This document shows, in pieces, positions 59,297-64,000 of a stretch of 64,000 bases of DNA. Source of the stretch: Deinococcus koreensis (GTDB lineage: Bacteria > Deinococcota > Deinococci > Deinococcales > Deinococcaceae); assembly GCF_002901445.1 (NCBI RefSeq), contig NZ_PPPD01000001.1, positions 620,001 to 684,000 of the forward strand, read 5' to 3'. The position numbers and the translations under genes are program-made. The notes beneath the pieces are model-generated. The model did not search any database. It worked only from the letters and a program-made list of their open reading frames with translations, and was not told the origin of the DNA. Numbering within the stretch: the stretch's first letter is position 1; each line of letters opens with the position of its first letter.

Positions 59297-59770
59297 TCAG
59301 TGGACGCTCTGCCAGTCCTTGACGAAGCCCTCCAGCAGCTCGTCGAGCAGATCGGCCGCCTCCAGGGCGCCGCCCCCCGCCTCCATCGAGCCGAAGATGT
59401 TGTCCTGCCACAGGGTGGGGCCTTTGTAGGGGCCTTCGCGGCTCAGCCAGCCGTCCAGCACCGAGTTGAAGATCCTGCCGTCCTGGGTGGAGATGAAACT
59501 GAAGTACAGGTTGAGCTGCCCGCTGCTGCTCAGCCCCTTCTCCTGACAGGGCGAGTCGGCGGCCTTGATCCTGGCGCTCTCCAGGGCGGCGTAGAGCCGC
59601 TCGATCAGTTTCGTGCGGATCGCCTCGTTCTCCTTGCCCTGTTCCTCGAAGCCGGCATTCACACACACGCTCCTGAAGCCCCTGAGGTTCTCCGGGGTGC
59701 GGTCGGCCAGCGCCCATCCGGGCAGCAGCAGGGCGGCGAGCAGGGGCCTGAACAGCACACGGATCGTCAC
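59297..59770 (-). CDS. Secreted protein of unknown function
   Basis: 157 residues from GTG 59770 (GGAGG 5 nt upstream). Signal peptide RPLLAALLLPGWALA with cleavage before DRTPENL. Two Cys in the mature part, and LYFSFISTQDGRIFNSVLDGW in the core. No family recognised. A longer frame to 59860 would read through a 14-nt tandem repeat and was rejected. Confidence 0.65.
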   Translation of the reverse strand: MTIRVLFRPLLAALLLPGWALADRTPENLRGFRSVCVNAGFEEQGKENEAIRTKLIERLYAALESARIKAADSPCQEKGLSSSGQLNLYFSFISTQDGRIFNSVLDGWLSREGPYKGPTLWQDNIFGSMEAGGGALEAADLLDELLEGFVKDWQSVH

Positions 59771-59797
59771 ATGAACCTCCACGGAAACTGGGCGCAC

Positions 59798-59838
59798 GGT
59801 CTCTGGGCTCGGGTCTCTGGGCTCGGGTCTCTGGGTCG
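59798..59838. repeat. Tandem 14-nt repeat, about three copies
   Basis: GGTCTCTGGGCTCG occurs twice exactly (59798-59811, 59812-59825) and a third, partial copy follows (59826-59838). It lies between the divergent secreted-protein and cyclo-ligase genes. Confidence 0.8.
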
Positions 59839-59885
59839 CTGGTCGGGTGTCCGGCCTCATGGTACGGGCTGCCCCGCCGCCGCGC

Positions 59886-59891
59886 TACGGT
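59886..59891 (+). promoter_or_regulatory. Leaderless -10 box of the cyclo-ligase gene
   Basis: TACGGT 6 nt before the GTG at 59898; no Shine-Dalgarno. Confidence 0.55.
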
Positions 59892-59897
59892 AGACCC

Positions 59898-60506
59898 GTG
59901 ACCGACGCCGATCCCCTGGCCACGAGTGCCGGCGCCTACCGCGAGCAGGTCTGGACGGCCCTGATGCGTGCCCGGGCGTGCGCCTACCCGCTGCCGCCCC
60001 ACGGGCACCACCCGAACTTCACCCAGGCCCGGGGGGCGGCCAGGGCGCTGCTGGGCCACCCCCGGGTGAGCGCTCTGGGCGTGCTGGTGGTCGGCCCGGA
60101 GCGGGTGCTGTACCCCCTGCGCCGGCTGGCCCTGCAGGCCGGCGTGATCCTGTACGTGCCTCACCAGAAAAGGAGCGGCTGGTACTGGCGCCTGAGCGAC
60201 CCGGCGGGCGCGAGGCTGAGCGCCATGCCCGCCGTGGGCGAGCCGAAACTCCGGCCCGACGGCGCGCAGGGCGTGGTGCTGGCCTGCGTGGCGGCCGACG
60301 ACCGGGGCGGGCGGCTGGGCAAGGGCTTCGGCTGGGGCGCGCGCGGCCTGGGCCTGGGCCTCCCGGAATTCACCCTGGCCCACCCCCTGATGATGAGCCG
60401 CTCCCTCCCCTGCCCCGCCGACTCGCAGGTCAGTCTGATCGGCACGCCGGACGGGGTGATCGAGTGCGGCCCCCCGGGCACGGGTTCCGGCGAGCGGGAA
60501 CCCTGA
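59898..60506 (+). CDS. 5-formyltetrahydrofolate cyclo-ligase
   Basis: 202 residues. YREQVWTALMRARACAYPLP near the N-terminus with HHPNF, and the phosphate-binding loop DDRGGRLGKGFGWGARGL, a variant of the family's GxRLGxGxGYYDR. It converts 5-formyl-THF to methenyl-THF with ATP. The loop's usual YYD is replaced by WGA, so the substrate range may differ. GTG start set by the -10 spacing. Confidence 0.75.
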   Translation: MTDADPLATSAGAYREQVWTALMRARACAYPLPPHGHHPNFTQARGAARALLGHPRVSALGVLVVGPERVLYPLRRLALQAGVILYVPHQKRSGWYWRLSDPAGARLSAMPAVGEPKLRPDGAQGVVLACVAADDRGGRLGKGFGWGARGLGLGLPEFTLAHPLMMSRSLPCPADSQVSLIGTPDGVIECGPPGTGSGEREP

Positions 60507-60530
60507 GCAGGCCGGGCGCGTATCTCCCAC

Positions 60531-61154
60531 ATGGCCTCTCCCCGCAACAAGATGCTCGTTCCGACCCTCGCCACGGCCCTGGGGGTCGGGGTGGCCGCCG
60601 GGGCCGCGTACCTGGCCCGGCAGCGGCGGGGCGAGGTCAAGGAATTCGTGGTCTCGCGCGTGCTGGAGGCGCCGGCCGGGCGCAGCTCGTACACCGATCT
60701 GGGCCAGAGCCTAGAGCGGGCCGGAATGCACCTGGCGGGCCGCGCCGCCCGCGCCGCCGACACCCAGGCCAACCGGGACGTGCTGATCCACATCATCTCG
60801 ATCGAGCGCTGGGGGCAGAACCGCCTGCGCGCCCTGCTGGGCCAGCGGAGGTTCGAGTCCGACGAATCCCGCGACTACCGCCCGCCGCAGGACACCGCCC
60901 TGGCGGAGCTGCGGAGCCTGCTCTCGCAGACGCGCTCGGGCACCGTGGATCTGGCCCGGCAGCTGCACGCCCGCCCCCCGCAGGACGACCTGACGGTGGC
61001 GCACAACAGCCTGGGGCCGCTGACGGCCAAGGCCTGGCTGCGCTACCTGACCCAGCACGCCGATCTGGAGAGCCGCCGCCTGCGCGCCGACCGGGGCCCG
61101 GAAGGCGGGGTGCAGGGCGAGCCCCTGGCCGCGCCGGGGCAGCGTTCCGGCTGA
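60531..61154 (+). CDS. DinB-like four-helix protein with N-terminal membrane segment
   Basis: 207 residues. A probable membrane segment (about residues 9-28) precedes a helical bundle with RDVLIHIISIERWGQNRLRA and LTAKAWLRYLTQHADLESRR, the spacing of DinB-like (DinB_2) domains, although the usual metal-binding histidines are only partly present. Function unknown; the family includes thiol transferases. A membrane anchor on a DinB-like domain is unusual. Starts 24 nt after the previous gene on the same strand. Confidence 0.65.
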   Translation: MASPRNKMLVPTLATALGVGVAAGAAYLARQRRGEVKEFVVSRVLEAPAGRSSYTDLGQSLERAGMHLAGRAARAADTQANRDVLIHIISIERWGQNRLRALLGQRRFESDESRDYRPPQDTALAELRSLLSQTRSGTVDLARQLHARPPQDDLTVAHNSLGPLTAKAWLRYLTQHADLESRRLRADRGPEGGVQGEPLAAPGQRSG

Positions 61155-61269
61155 GGGCCGGGTAACCGGCGGCGCTGAACAGGGCGGATCAGGCCGGCGG
61201 GAGGCCCCCGGTCGGCGTGCGTCCGGCCGTAGAAAACTGTAAGAGCCCAGCCCCTACGCTGAGTGAACG

Positions 61270-62346
<1,077 letters not shown>

Positions 62347-62353
62347 AAAGGGT

Positions 62354-62418
62354 GATGGTCTACAGTTGATGGTTGATGGAGCGAGCAGTTGACCATCAAC
62401 CATCAACCATTGACCATC
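62354..62418. repeat. GATGGTT-unit palindromic intergenic repeat, copy 3
   Basis: Inner arms of 15 bp, GTTGATGGTTGATGG (62365-62379) / CCATCAACCATCAAC (62393-62407), and outer arms GATGGTC (62354-62360) / GACCATC (62412-62418). It fills the pilT-argB gap and ends next to the argB -10 box. Confidence 0.8.
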
Positions 62419-62424
62419 TACACT
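62419..62424 (+). promoter_or_regulatory. Leaderless -10 box of argB
   Basis: TACACT 6 nt before the ATG at 62431, directly abutting the palindromic repeat, whose right half would cover the -35 position. Confidence 0.6.
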
Positions 62425-62430
62425 GCCCCC

Positions 62431-63180
62431 ATGATCGTGAAGTACGGCGGCAATGCCATGAAGAGCCTGGAACTGCGGCGCGCGGTGGCGGGCGAGATCG
62501 CGGGACTGCGCGCCGGGATGCCGGTGGTGGTGGTGCACGGCGGCGGGCCGGTGATCGAGCGGGAACTCGCGGCGCGCGGGGTGGGCAGCGAGTTCCGGGG
62601 CGGGCTGCGGGTGACCACGCCGGAGGCCATGGACATCGTCGAGATGGCGCTCTGTCAGCTCAACAAGCAGCTCAGCCAGGATGTGGGGCAGGCGGTCGGC
62701 CTGATGGGCCGCGACTCGCAACTCCTGAGCGCCGAAGTGCTCGACCCCGACCTCGGCCGGGTGGGCCGGGTGACCGGGGTCAACGCGGCGCTGCTGCGAA
62801 CCCTGCTGGGCGCCGGCCTCACGCCCGTGCTGGGCTGCGTGGCGGTCGGCCCGGACGGCGAGGCCCTGAACGTGAACGCCGACACGGCCGCGGGCGCGGT
62901 GGCGGGCGCCCTGAACGACGGCGTGGTGTTCCTGACAGACGTGGACGGCGTGTACCGCGACTTCCCCGACCCTCAGAGCCGCGCCGCGCAGCTCAGCCGC
63001 GCCGAGGCCCTGGCGGGCATAGAGGCGGGCTGGATCGCCGGAGGCATGATTCCCAAGGTGCGCGCCGCGCTGGACGCCCTGCAGAGAGGTGCGCCCTTCG
63101 CCGTGATCGCCAGCGGGATGCAGGCGGGCGTGCTGGCCCGGGCGGTGAGCGGCGAGGCCGGAACGCGGATCGTGCCGTAG
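62431..63180 (+). CDS. argB: N-acetylglutamate (or LysW-aminoadipate) kinase
   Basis: 249 residues. [12 protein letters not shown] for phosphate binding, [18 protein letters not shown] for the acetylglutamate site, and [14 protein letters not shown] plus [14 protein letters not shown] near the C-terminus. It phosphorylates N-acetylglutamate in arginine synthesis; in this phylum a related kinase works on LysW-linked aminoadipate for lysine, and sequence alone does not exclude that. Start chosen by the -10 spacing. Confidence 0.9.
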   Translation: MIVKYGGNAMKSLELRRAVAGEIAGLRAGMPVVVVHGGGPVIERELAARGVGSEFRGGLRVTTPEAMDIVEMALCQLNKQLSQDVGQAVGLMGRDSQLLSAEVLDPDLGRVGRVTGVNAALLRTLLGAGLTPVLGCVAVGPDGEALNVNADTAAGAVAGALNDGVVFLTDVDGVYRDFPDPQSRAAQLSRAEALAGIEAGWIAGGMIPKVRAALDALQRGAPFAVIASGMQAGVLARAVSGEAGTRIVP

Positions 63181-63217
63181 AGCGCAGAGGGCCGAGGGCT
63201 TAACAGCGAAGGTCTTC

Positions 63218-63784
63218 TCAGCGCGTCCGGCTGAAGACCAGCGTGTCGCGCAGTTTCGAGTGATCCTGAGCGTCCACGTCGTCGTTCACCAGCCGGGCGT
63301 CCAGGCGGTAGCCCAGCGCCTGCGGAATGCGGGCCGAGCGTTCGTTGAGGGGGTCACAGCGGATCTCCAGGCGCCGGAAGCCCAGCGTCTCCAGGGCCAG
63401 GGTGGTCAGCGCCTGGGTCACCTCGCGGGCGTAGCCCTGGCCGGTGTGGGGCGTGGCGATCCAGTAGCCGATCTCCCCCTTCGGCACCCGCCAGTTCAGC
63501 GCGTGCAGACCGCTGGAGCCGACCAGTTCGGTGCCTGCCGCGTTCCAGACGTGGTAGCGCAGGTTCTCGCGGCTGTCGAAGCGCTCGGCCACCCCCTGCA
63601 GGTTCTCGCGGGAGGCCTCCAGCGTCATGGGGGCCTGCGCCCAGTGCATCCAGACCTGCAGTTCGGGCAGCGAGGCGTCCACGGCGGCCACCAGCGCCCC
63701 GGCGTCGGCGGGATCCGGGCGGCGCAGGAGCAGGCGGGGCGTGCGGAGTTCAGTGGGAACGGGGGGCGGAGCGGGCTCGGTCAT
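63218..63784 (-). CDS. GNAT-family acetyltransferase, RimJ/RimL type
   Basis: 188 residues. LRTPRLLLRRPDPADAGALV at the N-terminus, GEIGYWIATPHTGQGYAREV for acetyl-CoA binding, and LEIRCDPLNERSARIPQALG near the end are typical of ribosomal-protein N-acetyltransferases, though many relatives modify other substrates. TAGCCT lies 7 nt before the ATG (63797-63792, minus strand), a leaderless promoter. Confidence 0.88.
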   Translation of the reverse strand: MTEPAPPPVPTELRTPRLLLRRPDPADAGALVAAVDASLPELQVWMHWAQAPMTLEASRENLQGVAERFDSRENLRYHVWNAAGTELVGSSGLHALNWRVPKGEIGYWIATPHTGQGYAREVTQALTTLALETLGFRRLEIRCDPLNERSARIPQALGYRLDARLVNDDVDAQDHSKLRDTLVFSRTR

Positions 63785-63791
63785 ACGCAGC

Positions 63792-63797
63792 AGGCTA
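63792..63797 (-). promoter_or_regulatory. Leaderless -10 box of the RimJ/RimL-type gene
   Basis: TAGCCT on the minus strand, 7 nt before the ATG at 63784. Confidence 0.55.
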
Positions 63798-63820
63798 GCC
63801 CAGTCCCGGCCCCCCAGGAT

Positions 63821-64000
63821 TCAGAGCCGCCTGTCCTTCGGATTGACCCCGTACACGGCGCCCCAGGGCTGGTAGACGCTCTTCAGGGTGTCCTTGCGGA
63901 TCACCTTGCCCCCCACCTTCACCGTGCGGGTGATGGCGCTGCTCATGCCCTGCATGGGCGTGTCGAGCAGGCGGCGGCCCCCGGCGGCCACGCGAGCGTC
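63821..64000 (-). CDS. C-terminal end of a VanW-like protein (partial)
   Basis: The last 59 codons of a gene that begins outside the window. The visible end, TRTVKVGGKVIRKDTLKSVY then QPWGAVYGVNPKDRRL, resembles the C-terminus of VanW-family proteins, which often carry G5-like strands (TVKVGGKVI). The stop is TGA at 63823-63821. Too little is present to say more about its role. Confidence 0.6.
   Translation of the reverse strand, partial: DARVAAGGRRLLDTPMQGMSSAITRTVKVGGKVIRKDTLKSVYQPWGAVYGVNPKDRRL

Noticed and set aside
62351..62425. CRISPR-like repeats
   Set aside because: The GATGGTT units are inverted and nested within one palindrome, not direct repeats with unique spacers; no cas genes are present.

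Overview
The window looks like Deinococcus chromosome. The DNA is very GC-rich. It carries the rpmG-secE-nusG-rplK-rplA-rplJ-rplL cluster, a 1557-residue RpoC with the long N-terminal insertion typical of Deinococcus-Thermus, a TreZ/TreY trehalose pathway, an amylosucrase, and many genes whose -10 box (TANNNT) lies 6-8 nt before the start codon. That last feature is the leaderless promoter layout known from Deinococcus. No phage, insertion sequence or CRISPR array was seen; the window is mostly core chromosome with small accessory patches.

Layout. 1-3530: ribosomal/transcription cluster rpmG, secE, nusG, rplK, rplA, rplJ, rplL, closed by a terminator. 3.7-7.2 kb: an inserted block between rplL and rpoB, comprising a three-gene minus-strand operon (DUF2239, GIY-YIG-like, leucine-rich-repeat-variant protein) with a perfect 15-bp inverted repeat over its promoter, a methyltransferase and a membrane TPR-like protein. 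7.2-15.7 kb: rpoB-rpoC. 15.7-19.7 kb: DUF2721-DUF1905 pair, a small secreted protein, nagA and an aminotransferase. 19.7-23.9 kb: acetate module (DUF485, actP, acs). 24.2-26.8 kb: moaA, a GntR/UTRA regulator and rpmI-rplT. 27-34.6 kb: amylosucrase with a small downstream gene, an alpha/beta hydrolase, DUF2171, proS, a degraded membrane gene and a lipoprotein levansucrase. 34.6-37.2 kb: EamA pseudogene, orphan substrate-binding protein, and a protein with a long basic disordered N-terminus. 37.5-44.7 kb: glgX, treZ, treY, with a LacI-family-type operator upstream of glgX. 44.8-47.4 kb: Bax-inhibitor-1 protein, secreted DUF3298-like protein, metallophosphoesterase. 47.4-49.2 kb: dcd split by a 383-residue intein with an HNH endonuclease region. 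49.2-51.3 kb: small proteins, SIS-like isomerase and tRNA-Arg(CCG). 51.3-57.4 kb: parvulin-type isomerase, trpS-scpA, holB with a second metallophosphoesterase. 57.8-64 kb: GNAT and nitrilase pair, secreted protein, 5-FTHF cyclo-ligase, DinB-like protein, pilT, argB, GNAT and the end of a VanW-like gene.

How the genes fit together. Two sucrose-active enzymes act on opposite sides of the membrane: amylosucrase makes intracellular alpha-glucan and the lipoprotein levansucrase makes extracellular fructan. The GlgX/TreZ/TreY set converts alpha-glucan to trehalose, a desiccation protectant. The acs/actP module recovers acetate.

The most notable items are the Dcd intein inserted directly after the catalytic Ser111-Arg115 motif, the leaderless -10 pattern at some 16 genes, a family of GATGGTT-unit palindromes in three gene junctions, and the autoregulation-like inverted repeat upstream of the DUF2239 operon.
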